In this document: positions 37,136 through 45,549 of the stretch, in pieces
How positions within the stretch are numbered: the stretch's first letter is position 1
Layout: every line of letters begins with the position of its first letter
NCBI RefSeq assembly: GCF_026625885.1
Contig: NZ_CP113068.1
Span: 4,402,001-4,466,000 of the forward strand
Source: Roseateles sp. SL47
GTDB taxonomy: Bacteria > Pseudomonadota > Gammaproteobacteria > Burkholderiales > Burkholderiaceae_C
Direction of reading: 5' to 3'
DNA: 64,000 nucleotides
Position numbers and translations under genes: made by a program
The notes under the pieces: model-generated
Told to the model about the DNA's origin: nothing
Database searches by the model: none
Seen by the model: the letters and a program-made list of their open reading frames with translations, nothing else

Positions 37136-37421
37136 GGTACACCCCGGTCCGGCGGGCCCCTGGCGGGCCAGCTCCGGGTCAGTTCCGGGCCAATGCCGGG
37201 CCAATGCCGGGACGCTGCCGGCGCGGGTGTGGGGACGGTTGCGGAGAAATTTGTGGCGGATTTCTCACGCCGACGCCGCCACGACCCCCACCCGTGCCTT
37301 CCCGGCAAACTTGTGCCGTGGTGCGCCGGACCAGCGGTGCTATCCTCCCGCGCCTTCGGGGCACGTCCATCGAATCGACCGACCCCGACATTCCAACAAC
37401 GACAGCACAGGGATCGGACTC

Positions 37422-39122
37422 ATGATCGTCGGTATCGACCTCGGGACTACCAACAGCCTGGTGGGCGTGTTCAAGGACGGCGCGCCCGTCCTGATCCGCA
37501 ACGCGCTGGGGGACTATTCCACCCCTTCCGCCGTGGCGCTGGACGATCAGGGCCAGTTGATCGTGGGCCTGGCGGCACGGGAGCGGGCCGCCACCCATCC
37601 GCACATGTCCGCCCAGGCGTTCAAGCGCTGGATGGGCACCGAACGGCGTGTACGCCTGGGCGACAAGGAATTCCGCCCGGAAGAACTCTCCGCCCTGGTG
37701 CTGCAGTCCCTCAAGGCGGACGCCGAAGCGTTTCTGGGTGAACCGGTCACCGAGGCCGTGATCACCGTGCCCGCCTATTTCAACGACGCCCAACGCCGCG
37801 CCACCCGCATGGCCGGTGAACTCGCCGGCCTGAAGGTGGAACGCCTGCTGAATGAACCCACGGCTGCCGGCCTGGCTTATGGCCTGCAGGAGCGGGAGAA
37901 CAACAGCACCTTCCTGGTGTTCGACCTGGGCGGCGGCACCTTCGATGTGTCGGTGCTGGAGTATTTTGACGGCGTGGTGGAAGTGCGCGCCAGCGCGGGC
38001 GACACCCGGCTGGGCGGCGAAGACTTCGCCCACGTGCTGGGCAAGCTGTTCTGTGACCGCTGCGAAGACATCACCACCGCGCGCCGCGAGTCCCTGGCCC
38101 AGAGCACCCACTGGTGGCGCGCCGCCGAGACCGCCAAGCGCGAACTCTCCGAGCGCGATTGGACCCGCATGCAGCTGGTGCTGGACGGCAAGGCCCTGAG
38201 CGCCGAGATCACCCGCGACGAATTCGAAAAGGCCAGCGCGGAGCTGCTGCACCGCCTGCGCCGCCCGATTGAACGCGCCCTCTACGACGCGCAACTGCAA
38301 CCGGCCTCGCTGGACGAAGTGGTGCTGGTGGGCGGCGCCACCCGCATGCCGATGATCCGCCAGATGATCACCCGGCTGTTCCAGCGCCTGCCGCTGCGCA
38401 CCATCGACCCGGACCAGGCGATTGCCCAGGGCGCTGCCGTGCAGGCCGGCCTCAAGGCACGCGATGCGGCGCTGGATGAGGTGGTGCTGACCGATGTGAT
38501 GCCGTTTTCCCTGGGCATCATCAGCTCACATGAGGTCAATGGCACCCTCGTGGGCGACCGCTTCAGCCCGATCATTGAACGCAACACGCCTGTGCCGGTG
38601 TCTCGTTCCGGCATCTACTCGACCGTGGCCGACAAACAAAAGGCCATCAAGCTGGACATCCGCCAGGGCGAGTCGCCCGTGGGCTCGGAGAACCTGAAGC
38701 TGGGCGAGCTGGAAATCGCAGTGCCGCCGGCCAAGGCGGGCCATGCCAGCGTGGAAGTCCGCTTCACCTACGACGCCAACGGTTTGCTGGATGTGGATGT
38801 GAAGGACCTGCTGGGTGGCACCACCGCCAACACGCTGATCCGCAACACCGCCACCGACATGTCGGAGGACCAGGTGGCGCAGGCGCTGGAAAAGCTGCAG
38901 TCGCTCAAGCGTCACCCGCGTGACGACGCCGACAACGTCTATCTGATGGCCCGCGCCAAGCGCCTGTATGAAGACCGTCTGGGGCCGGACCGCCAGATGA
39001 TCCAGGACTGGATTGCGCAATTCAGCAGCGCGCTGGAAACGCAGGACCCTCGCGTCATCCGCGACGCGCGGGGCGCCTTCAAGGCCGCCTTGGACAGCAT
39101 CGACACCAGCTTCCGCTTCTGA
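37422..39122 (+). CDS. hscC: Hsp70-family chaperone, HscC type
   Basis: 566 residues, close to the 556 of E. coli HscC and shorter than DnaK (about 640). The Hsp70 ATPase signatures are present: [11 protein letters not shown] near the start, [13 protein letters not shown] at about 168-180, and [10 protein letters not shown] at about 303-312. A substrate-binding domain follows. The C-terminal lid is short and there is no DnaK-type acidic tail. The start at 37422 opens directly at [10 protein letters not shown]. It is 10 bp upstream of the J-like gene, so the two are co-expressed. In E. coli HscC works with membrane J proteins. Symbol by family resemblance. Confidence 0.88.
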   Translation: MIVGIDLGTTNSLVGVFKDGAPVLIRNALGDYSTPSAVALDDQGQLIVGLAARERAATHPHMSAQAFKRWMGTERRVRLGDKEFRPEELSALVLQSLKADAEAFLGEPVTEAVITVPAYFNDAQRRATRMAGELAGLKVERLLNEPTAAGLAYGLQERENNSTFLVFDLGGGTFDVSVLEYFDGVVEVRASAGDTRLGGEDFAHVLGKLFCDRCEDITTARRESLAQSTHWWRAAETAKRELSERDWTRMQLVLDGKALSAEITRDEFEKASAELLHRLRRPIERALYDAQLQPASLDEVVLVGGATRMPMIRQMITRLFQRLPLRTIDPDQAIAQGAAVQAGLKARDAALDEVVLTDVMPFSLGIISSHEVNGTLVGDRFSPIIERNTPVPVSRSGIYSTVADKQKAIKLDIRQGESPVGSENLKLGELEIAVPPAKAGHASVEVRFTYDANGLLDVDVKDLLGGTTANTLIRNTATDMSEDQVAQALEKLQSLKRHPRDDADNVYLMARAKRLYEDRLGPDRQMIQDWIAQFSSALETQDPRVIRDARGAFKAALDSIDTSFRF

Positions 39123-39132
39123 GGACACGGCC

Positions 39133-41097
39133 ATGAAGGATTGGCAGCGTGTGGGGCTGGAAGCGCCCAGCACTGACCTGGGCGCGATCAAACGCGCCTA
39201 TGCGAAGGCGGTGAAGGTCACCCGGCCGGATGATGACCCGGTGGCCTATCAGGAACTGCGTGAAGCCTATGACCGGCTCGTGCAGCGGGCGCGGCATGTG
39301 GCCGCGATGCAGGCCCGCGAGCAGGCTGCCGCGCAGGAGGAGGCCGAGTCCGTTGTCGAGGTGGCCGCCGAGGTGACGGTTGAGGCGACGGTTGAGGCGA
39401 CGGCCGAAACGACGGCTGAACGGCGCGAAGCGGTTCCAGGCGCGGGTTCAGACACGACTCCAGACGCAAGTTCAGAAGCGGAAGCCAAAGCGGAACAAGC
39501 GGCGGAACTTAGAGCCGAACCGCAGCCGTCGCCCACGCCAACTCCCACACCGGAACCAGAGCCAAAGCCGGAACCAGAGCTGGAACCAGAGCCGGAGCCC
39601 AAGCTGACGTTGCAGCCAGAGGCACCCGGACCCACCCCAGCAACGCAAGCTCCGCACCATGAGCCTGTCCGTGACACAGCGGCAGCGATCACGCCGCCAG
39701 CGGTGGAGTTGCCGCCACCGCCACCGGCACCGCGACCCGCGCCAGCCGATCGCTTTGAACTGTTGTCTCCGGCAGCCCTGGCTCAATGGCTGAATGACCG
39801 CTCCCTGCTTGGCCGGGACGCCCTGATCGCGGCCTTGCCGCAGTTGCGCGACCAGCTCAATCACCAACCCTTTGAGTGGCGCGTCGACAGCTCGGTCCAG
39901 ATGGCCCGGCTGGTACTGAACAACAGTGCCGACTGGCCTGCCCAGGCGCTGAATCTGCTCTTCGAGCACTTCGACTGGTTCGACATGGGCCGCACGCGCC
40001 ACGAACTGGGCGACGACGCGGCACTGGCGCTCACGCGAATGGCGGACGACTGCCTGGAGCGGCCGATCCATGAAGCCCATCTGCTGCGGCAGTTCGGTGA
40101 AGCGATCGCGTTCTCCCGCCTGATGGGGCAACGCCGCAAGAGCCCGTTCTGGGAATGCTTCATCATGGCCTTGCTGAAGCCGGTGCTGGAACTCCAGCTC
40201 CAATGGATGAGCCCCGCCCTGTGGCGCCGCTTCGGTTTTGCGCCGTCCTACAAGGAACAGCGGTGGAAGCTGGCCTTTCAGTGGGGACGGGCTGCGCAAT
40301 GGGCGTTTGCCGTGCTGTCTGTCCTGCTGATGTATTGCGCCTTGAGAGGCAGTTGGGGCTTCGGCATCGACGCGGCGTTGCAAGGCGTGGTGGCCACGGT
40401 CGCCGCCATGGGCCTCGCGCGCATCGAGGTGTTTGTTGTCTTGAAGGTGCGCGAATGGAAGGAATGGGAGCGGGTGACTCACGCCCTTCGGCTGACCCGC
40501 CTGCCGCTGGACGTCATCATTCCGTGTATTGGGTTGGGACTTCTGGCCGTCGCCGCGCTGGGCGATCTGCTGGCCACGCATGCGGACCAGGAGGTGGGCA
40601 TTCTGATGCGGTTGCTGGTGGTGCCGGGCGCCTTCCTGGCATTGCCCAGGGACTTCCGCCAAGCCATGATTCCGCTGCTGCTGGTGCCATACTTCCAGCA
40701 CTTCCATGGCCTGTTCTACGGTTTGACCGGTTATGGCGTCATCCTGTGGGGCATGCTCGGCGCACAGGCCTACGCGCAAGGCTGGGTGCGGGTGGACAAC
40801 GGTGAGGTGACCACGGCGTTGATCAGGTTCCCGAAGAAATCGCTGAGTGACTGGGTCTTGCTCGGCACCGTGGGTCTCCCGGTGCTGTTGGCCTGGATCA
40901 CCGATCGGGCCGGCTTCTACACCGTGATGTTTGCCTGGCTGCTGGCCGACGCCGTGGCGTTGACCGAGGTGGGGGTTCACGGCCCCTGGGCCCTGCCGGT
41001 GATGTGGCTGGCGCTGGCGGCCGTGCTGGGCATTCAGCGTCTGGCTGCCACGCTGGGACTGCATGTCTTGCGTCGTCTGGTGCCTCAACCGCACTGA
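39133..41097 (+). CDS. Membrane J-like co-chaperone of HscC
   Basis: 654 residues. Residues 1-50 form a degenerate J-domain: helices around D-L-G-A-I-K-R-A-Y-A-K-A-V-K and Y-Q-E-L-R-E-A-Y-D, with R-P-D at 31-33 where most J proteins have H-P-D. A disordered, Glu/Pro/Ala-rich linker follows (about 55-210), including repeated Glu-Pro pairs. A helical region and about seven hydrophobic segments in the C-terminal half anchor it in the membrane. It is 10 bp downstream of hscC, which matches the hscC and djlB/djlC neighbourhood of E. coli. The likely job is to recruit or stimulate HscC at the membrane. The substituted HPD histidine is the main oddity. Confidence 0.75.
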   Translation: MKDWQRVGLEAPSTDLGAIKRAYAKAVKVTRPDDDPVAYQELREAYDRLVQRARHVAAMQAREQAAAQEEAESVVEVAAEVTVEATVEATAETTAERREAVPGAGSDTTPDASSEAEAKAEQAAELRAEPQPSPTPTPTPEPEPKPEPELEPEPEPKLTLQPEAPGPTPATQAPHHEPVRDTAAAITPPAVELPPPPPAPRPAPADRFELLSPAALAQWLNDRSLLGRDALIAALPQLRDQLNHQPFEWRVDSSVQMARLVLNNSADWPAQALNLLFEHFDWFDMGRTRHELGDDAALALTRMADDCLERPIHEAHLLRQFGEAIAFSRLMGQRRKSPFWECFIMALLKPVLELQLQWMSPALWRRFGFAPSYKEQRWKLAFQWGRAAQWAFAVLSVLLMYCALRGSWGFGIDAALQGVVATVAAMGLARIEVFVVLKVREWKEWERVTHALRLTRLPLDVIIPCIGLGLLAVAALGDLLATHADQEVGILMRLLVVPGAFLALPRDFRQAMIPLLLVPYFQHFHGLFYGLTGYGVILWGMLGAQAYAQGWVRVDNGEVTTALIRFPKKSLSDWVLLGTVGLPVLLAWITDRAGFYTVMFAWLLADAVALTEVGVHGPWALPVMWLALAAVLGIQRLAATLGLHVLRRLVPQPH

Positions 41098-41123
41098 GCC
41101 TGAACGCAGGACACTCGAAGCCC

Positions 41124-42080
41124 TCAGCCCCCGGTGTAGGGCCCCCGGCCGGGCAAAGCCCATAGCAAACCCGAGGTGGCGCCCCCCGGCGCCACCGTCA
41201 GGTGGTCTTCGCCCGCCAGCACATGGCTTTCGATGTGCAGCGAGCGATAGCGGCGGCGCTGCAGCAGCGTCTGGAATCGACGCATATCGGCCACCATGTC
41301 CGTCTCGCTGTTGTAGCGTGCCCCCTGCCCGACGGCCTCGTACCCACCGACATACTGATACACACGGGCCGGCAGATCCCGATGGGTCCGCGCATGCTCG
41401 GCCTCCCGCTGGAACAGGACGTGGTCGTCGAACCAGTAGGACGGACTGCCCAGGATGTAGTGGCTGAAAAGCGCCGGCTGCGTCAGCAGCACCTGGGCCG
41501 CGAACAGCGCGCCATAGGAATGCCCGAGGATCACCCGCCGCTTCGGGTCCAGCCCATACCGTGCGGAGACGGCCGGCACGGCCACGTCCGCCAGATACCG
41601 CAGGTAGTCCGCTGCACCGCCATAGGGGCCGCCACCGTAATGGCGCGCGGACCGTGAAGGCCGGCTGAGCGGATCGGTGGGCGTGTAGTCACGATTGCGC
41701 ATGGACACGGCGGATTCGTCGGCCGGCCCGGCCAGGCCGACCACTGCAAAGTCGGCCAGGTTGCGCCCTTGCTGCCCGACCCGATGGCGCAAGGCACGCA
41801 CCAGAGGAAAGGCATACGGAGCATCCGTCACAAAAACCGCCGCCAAAGAGTTGGTGGAAGAAGGTCGCACGCCCGGTGGCAAGTCCACCCAGACTTCATA
41901 ACGCCTGCCGGTTTGAGGGTCTGGCAGCAGATGCACAAAGCTGTTGGGGAGCGCATAGGGGCCGGTCGACGGCGGCAGCTCGCCGGACGGCTGCGGCGAA
42001 GGAGGGATGGCCTCCCCTCGCGCGGAAAAGCCCAGAACCGGCGCAAGCGCAGTAGCCAGCAGATGCCTGCGAGAAGTCAT
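41124..42080 (-). CDS. Alpha/beta hydrolase, esterase D/IroE-like
   Basis: 318 residues. A twin-arginine start (M-T-S-R-R-H-L-L-A-T-A-L) and a hydrophobic stretch suggest export by Tat. The nucleophile elbow G-H-S-Y-G places Ser188; the likely His of the triad is in A-G-E-D-H-L-T near the C-terminus. The fold matches the putative esterase family of Fes/IroE/FrsA-like hydrolases that can act on siderophore esters. The substrate is not known. It is convergent with the J-like gene, 26 bp between stops. The upstream 592 bp hold no strong gene. Confidence 0.82.
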   Translation of the reverse strand: MTSRRHLLATALAPVLGFSARGEAIPPSPQPSGELPPSTGPYALPNSFVHLLPDPQTGRRYEVWVDLPPGVRPSSTNSLAAVFVTDAPYAFPLVRALRHRVGQQGRNLADFAVVGLAGPADESAVSMRNRDYTPTDPLSRPSRSARHYGGGPYGGAADYLRYLADVAVPAVSARYGLDPKRRVILGHSYGALFAAQVLLTQPALFSHYILGSPSYWFDDHVLFQREAEHARTHRDLPARVYQYVGGYEAVGQGARYNSETDMVADMRRFQTLLQRRRYRSLHIESHVLAGEDHLTVAPGGATSGLLWALPGRGPYTGG

Positions 42081-42292
42081 TCAGTTCACCATCCCATTCC
42101 ATCCAATCCCATCGACCGCATCTGCCGTCCCGCTCCTCTCAGGGACCGGACATCGCAGACACGGTCGATTCTCTCGGGGATGTCCCAGGTGCTGTCCGCG
42201 CTTGTCCGTTACTGCGGTAACGGCATCACGGCATCACAGATTCACCATGGGGCATGACGGCCATGATGGCCGCGCTCCCCCTTCGAAGGGGC

Positions 42293-42448
42293 TCAACCGT
42301 GCAGCCGCGTGGCGACCTCGGCCACCCGGGCGGCGTAACGCCTCACGGTCTCCAGGTCCCCTTCGGACATTTCCTGCATGCTCGCGTCCGACGGCGATTG
42401 CAGCAGAGCCCCCACCGAGCCGCTTACGCATTGGGCGGAGCCAAACAT
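42293..42448 (-). CDS. Possible small protein, 51 residues
   Basis: A short minus-strand frame whose C-terminal half looks protein-like: an amphipathic helix with the pattern G-D-L-E-T-V-R-R-Y-A-A-R-V-A-E-V-A-T-R-L. It follows a Ser/Ala-rich start. No family is recognised and no ribosome binding site precedes the ATG at 42448; a GTG four codons upstream is possible. Reported because the helix composition differs from the random frames around it. Could be a chance frame. Confidence 0.28.
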   Translation of the reverse strand: MFGSAQCVSGSVGALLQSPSDASMQEMSEGDLETVRRYAARVAEVATRLHG

Positions 42449-42469
42449 GGAGGCCGTCACTGCGGCGCA

Positions 42470-42513
42470 ATCTGCGCCACATCTGCGCCACATCTGCGCC
42501 ACATCTGCGCCAG
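42470..42513. repeat. 11-bp tandem repeat ATCTGCGCCAC, four copies
   Basis: Three perfect copies and a fourth with one change, in the gap upstream of the PEP-CTERM gene. Unit length is about one helical turn. Confidence 0.93.
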
Positions 42514-42672
42514 CTCTGCGGGTTTGCGCGACATCGCACGCACGGGCGCAGCGGGCAAGCCTCGCTCCGGCCCATGAAGCCGAAATCGCCGACAACCAGC
42601 CACAGGCATCGGATGGGCGGTGAACTACCCTTCCAGGGCGTCCAGGTTTCTCCCCCTGGGCAGGAGTCCTCC

Positions 42673-43716
42673 ATGCACTGCCTCCGATCCTCCCAGCGAT
42701 GGTCCTGGACACGTCTATGCCTATCGTCTTTGCTGGGGCTCGCCAGCTTCAGTGGATGGGCGCAGGACGCGACGATGTCCGTCTCGGTGTCCGCGACGGC
42801 GATGGCGTTCCTTCAGGACCAGCAACCAACGCCTCAATCCTTGGAGCGCGCGGGAAGTCTCTACACCCACGCCGCCATCTCGGGGCAATCCGGCGGTCTG
42901 ACGGGCGACGCCCAGTCAACCGCCTGGGGCAAGGTGGGATACGGCTACATGCAGCTCTACGCCTCAGGCGGCACGCAGCTCAGCGGCGGCGGGCCGGTGG
43001 GCGAAGTGAAGACGTCTGCCACCGCGCGTGCCGGGCTGACCGATAGTTTCCTGATCACCTGCCCGGCCTGCGTGGCCGGCACCGAGGCGACGGTCACCTT
43101 CCGCGTGCTGGCCGACGGTGGCGCCGGCGCCGATGTCCAGATGGTGCAGGACCCCAACGACGGCATGGGTTCCGCCTCCTTCGCTTATGCCTCGATCAGC
43201 AGCAGCTTCACCATGAATGCGCGGGATGCCAACGACCCGTCCCAGGCGGCTGGCAGTGCGTTGGGGCTGTCCGTCCTGCGCATGGAGCCCGGGGGCGGTT
43301 ATTACCATGACCGCCCCTTGTGGGGCGAGTGGGTCACGGCACGCTTCACGCTGGGCGACCCCTTGTCCTTCAATTGGTGGGCGGTGGCGGATGGCAACGC
43401 CGCGGCTGGCAACTACACCGACGTGGGCACCATGAACGCATCCACGGTTTACGGCGCCAACTACAGCGCCGGTTTCTACTGGGGCGGCATCACCGAGGTG
43501 CGCACCGCCAGCGGGGACCTCCTGACCGGCATCACCGCCTTCAACGCCGCCGGAGTGAATTACGCCAATGCGCTGGCGCCTCCGGTGCCGGAGCCCTCTG
43601 CGACGTGGCTGATGCTGGCGGGACTGGCGGGACTGGCGGTCAACGCCCTGCTGAGAGGGCGCCTGCACAGGCGGCGCGGCCAAGCGACCGCGCCGCTGCA
43701 GCTGTCATGCCGCTAA
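42673..43716 (+). CDS. PEP-CTERM sorting-domain protein
   Basis: 347 residues. A signal peptide (about residues 1-30) is followed by a secreted beta-rich domain with many Gly, Thr and Ser. The C-terminus has the sorting signal V-P-E-P-S, then a hydrophobic helix and an Arg-rich tail (R-G-R-L-H-R-R-R). Such proteins are processed by exosortase and usually reach the outer surface with exopolysaccharide. Exosortase is not in this window. A GGAG box lies 6 bp before the ATG. The stop overlaps the end of the convergent chemoreceptor gene by 12 bp. Function beyond sorting is unknown. Confidence 0.88.
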   Translation: MHCLRSSQRWSWTRLCLSSLLGLASFSGWAQDATMSVSVSATAMAFLQDQQPTPQSLERAGSLYTHAAISGQSGGLTGDAQSTAWGKVGYGYMQLYASGGTQLSGGGPVGEVKTSATARAGLTDSFLITCPACVAGTEATVTFRVLADGGAGADVQMVQDPNDGMGSASFAYASISSSFTMNARDANDPSQAAGSALGLSVLRMEPGGGYYHDRPLWGEWVTARFTLGDPLSFNWWAVADGNAAAGNYTDVGTMNASTVYGANYSAGFYWGGITEVRTASGDLLTGITAFNAAGVNYANALAPPVPEPSATWLMLAGLAGLAVNALLRGRLHRRRGQATAPLQLSCR

Positions 43717-45291
43717 GGACATGCCCGCGCCATGGCCTTGTCGGGCCAGCTTGAACACCTCCACCACCTGCACCAGTTGCCCGGCCTGACCCTTCAGGCT
43801 TTCGGCGGCGGCCGCGCTCTCTTCCACCAGGGCCGCGTTCTGCTGGGTGACCTGGTCCATCTGGCTAACGGCTTCACCCACCTGGGAAATCCCGGTGCTC
43901 TGCTCCGAGCTGGAGGTGCTGATTTCGCCCACGATGTCCCGCACCCGCTGGATGGAGTTCACAATTTCATCCATGGTCTTGCCGGCCTGATCCACCAGCC
44001 CGGCGCCCTGCTCCACCTGCTCCACGCTGCGGTGGATCAGACCCTTGATCTCCTTGGCCGCTTCCGCGCTGCGCTGAGCCAGGGCGCGCACTTCGGACGC
44101 CACCACAGCAAAACCACGGCCCTGCTCGCCGGCACGCGCCGCTTCCACGGCGGCATTGAGCGCGAGGATATTGGTCTGGAAGGCGATGCCGTCGATCACC
44201 CCGATGATGTCGCTGATCCTGCGGCTACTGTCGCTGATGTCGCGCATGGTGTGCACCACCTTGCTCACCACTTCACCACCTTGCTGCGCCACCGAGGAGG
44301 CCCCTTGAGCCAGCTGGTTGGCCTGCTGGGCGTTGTCGGCGTTGTGACGCACGGTGGTGTTGAGCTGCTCCATCGTGGCTGCCGTCTGCTGCAGCGCACT
44401 GGCTTGCTGTTCGGTGCGCTGGCTCAGGTCCTGATTGCCCTGCGCAATCTGCGCACTGGCGGTGGCCACGCTTTCGGAATTGGACCGCACATTGGCCACC
44501 ACCTCCGACAGCCGGACCTGCATGCTCGCCAGATTGGCCAGCACACTGGTGGTGTCGTCCGCACGCTGCGCCAGCGGCTGGCTGAGGTCGCCCTGGGCCA
44601 CACGCGACACGGCCGCCGACAGTTCATCCGGCTCCGCCCCCAGCGCCTGGCGAATGCTGCGGGCCAGTACCCACCCCACCCCACCACCAATCAGCGCCAT
44701 CAGCACCGCCAGTGCCGACATCAGCAGCACCCCGGTGGAGGCGCGCTGCTCGCTGGACTTCGCGAGGGTGTCGGCCACGCGCTGCTGGAGGTCCGCCGAG
44801 TCGTCAACGGCCTTGAACACGACCTCCTGCAAGCTCCGCACTTCGCCATTGATGGCTTCGCCCGCCGCAGCTTTGTCGCCCTTGGCACCCAGCTCCATGG
44901 CACGGTCCATGGCCGCGTTGTATTTGGGCCGAGCCTCGTTGATGATGGTCAGGAACTCACGGCCTTTGGGCAGGGTGACACTCTTGTCCAGTTCCGCCAG
45001 GATGGCGGAGTTCTTGCTGCGCAGTTCGGCAATCTTCTTGCGCTCGCCCTCCACAAAGGCGGGGTCGTTGTTGATCACGGTGTTGCGTGCATACCGGCCA
45101 ATGGTCTGAAGGTTGTCCTTGAGCTCATTGAACTGCGCCAGCTTCACCATTCGGTTGCTGGCCAGCTCATTGATACCGGTGTTGAGCTGATTGAGCGTGA
45201 TCGCGGCGTAGGCCACGATGGCGACGCCCAGTGTCACTGTGGCGCCAAACCCCAATGCGAGCCGTTTGGCGACTGTCATCTTCCTGACCAT
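43705..45291 (-). CDS. Methyl-accepting chemotaxis protein
   Basis: 528 residues. First transmembrane helix at about 14-36, then a periplasmic four-helix-bundle sensor (about 37-180), a second transmembrane helix (about 187-210), HAMP, and a signalling domain with the invariant tip [17 protein letters not shown]. No C-terminal CheR-docking pentapeptide is seen. The periplasmic ligand is unknown. The ATG at 45291 has a GAAGGAA box upstream and starts the conserved M-V-R-K-M-T form; an earlier in-frame ATG at 45327 has none. Its coding end overlaps the PEP-CTERM stop on the other strand. Confidence 0.92.
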   Translation of the reverse strand: MVRKMTVAKRLALGFGATVTLGVAIVAYAAITLNQLNTGINELASNRMVKLAQFNELKDNLQTIGRYARNTVINNDPAFVEGERKKIAELRSKNSAILAELDKSVTLPKGREFLTIINEARPKYNAAMDRAMELGAKGDKAAAGEAINGEVRSLQEVVFKAVDDSADLQQRVADTLAKSSEQRASTGVLLMSALAVLMALIGGGVGWVLARSIRQALGAEPDELSAAVSRVAQGDLSQPLAQRADDTTSVLANLASMQVRLSEVVANVRSNSESVATASAQIAQGNQDLSQRTEQQASALQQTAATMEQLNTTVRHNADNAQQANQLAQGASSVAQQGGEVVSKVVHTMRDISDSSRRISDIIGVIDGIAFQTNILALNAAVEAARAGEQGRGFAVVASEVRALAQRSAEAAKEIKGLIHRSVEQVEQGAGLVDQAGKTMDEIVNSIQRVRDIVGEISTSSSEQSTGISQVGEAVSQMDQVTQQNAALVEESAAAAESLKGQAGQLVQVVEVFKLARQGHGAGMSLAA

Positions 45292-45348
45292 GGTGCTTCC
45301 TTCAAGATTGAATGAAGAAATCGGCAACCATTAATCTTTTTGCCGAGT

Positions 45349-45379
45349 TTCGATGAATTGGAGTATCAATTCCATCGAA
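45349..45379. promoter_or_regulatory. 31-bp imperfect palindrome upstream of the chemoreceptor, possible operator
   Basis: Arms TTCGATGAATTG and CAATTCCATCGAA match in 12 positions with one bulged base around a GAGTA-like centre. It sits 58 bp upstream of the chemoreceptor start in an AT-rich patch. The size and symmetry suit a dimeric regulator or an RNA hairpin. Confidence 0.55.
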
Positions 45380-45549
45380 TAAGGCGGATGCGCGCAATAC
45401 GCCCGAGCTAGCAATGCCAATGGGGCTGTGCCGAAAGGCACAATTCATCCATCGGTTTCGAAGTTAAACGCTTCAGCGGACGTGACCAATTGCTCGAACC
45501 GCCCGAGCCTTCCCCCCCGATGTGGGGTTCCCACCCCTGCGCGCAAGGG

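Larger units (their letters stand above)
42081..42672. other. Long gap between the esterase and the PEP-CTERM gene
   Basis: 592 bp. It contains an 11-bp tandem array at 42470-42513 and a possible small minus-strand gene at 42293-42448 (listed separately). The rest shows no gene or motif I can name. The plus-strand frame upstream of the PEP-CTERM start is open but has no ribosome binding site or protein-like character. Confidence 0.5.

Noticed and set aside
35069..37204. 711-codon minus-strand open frame, and plus-strand frames at 45688-47844, 57764-59347 and 32401-34032
   Set aside because: All are antisense or shifted shadows of confident genes (TonB receptor, DUF5916 protein, zinc operon, GntP permease).
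42470..42513. CRISPR-like appearance of the short direct repeats here and at 59436-59479
   Set aside because: Units are only 11 bp with no spacers and no cas genes are present.
45310..45350. Flagellar sigma-28 promoter before the chemoreceptor
   Set aside because: A GCCGAT-like -10 is visible but no proper TAAA -35 at the right distance.
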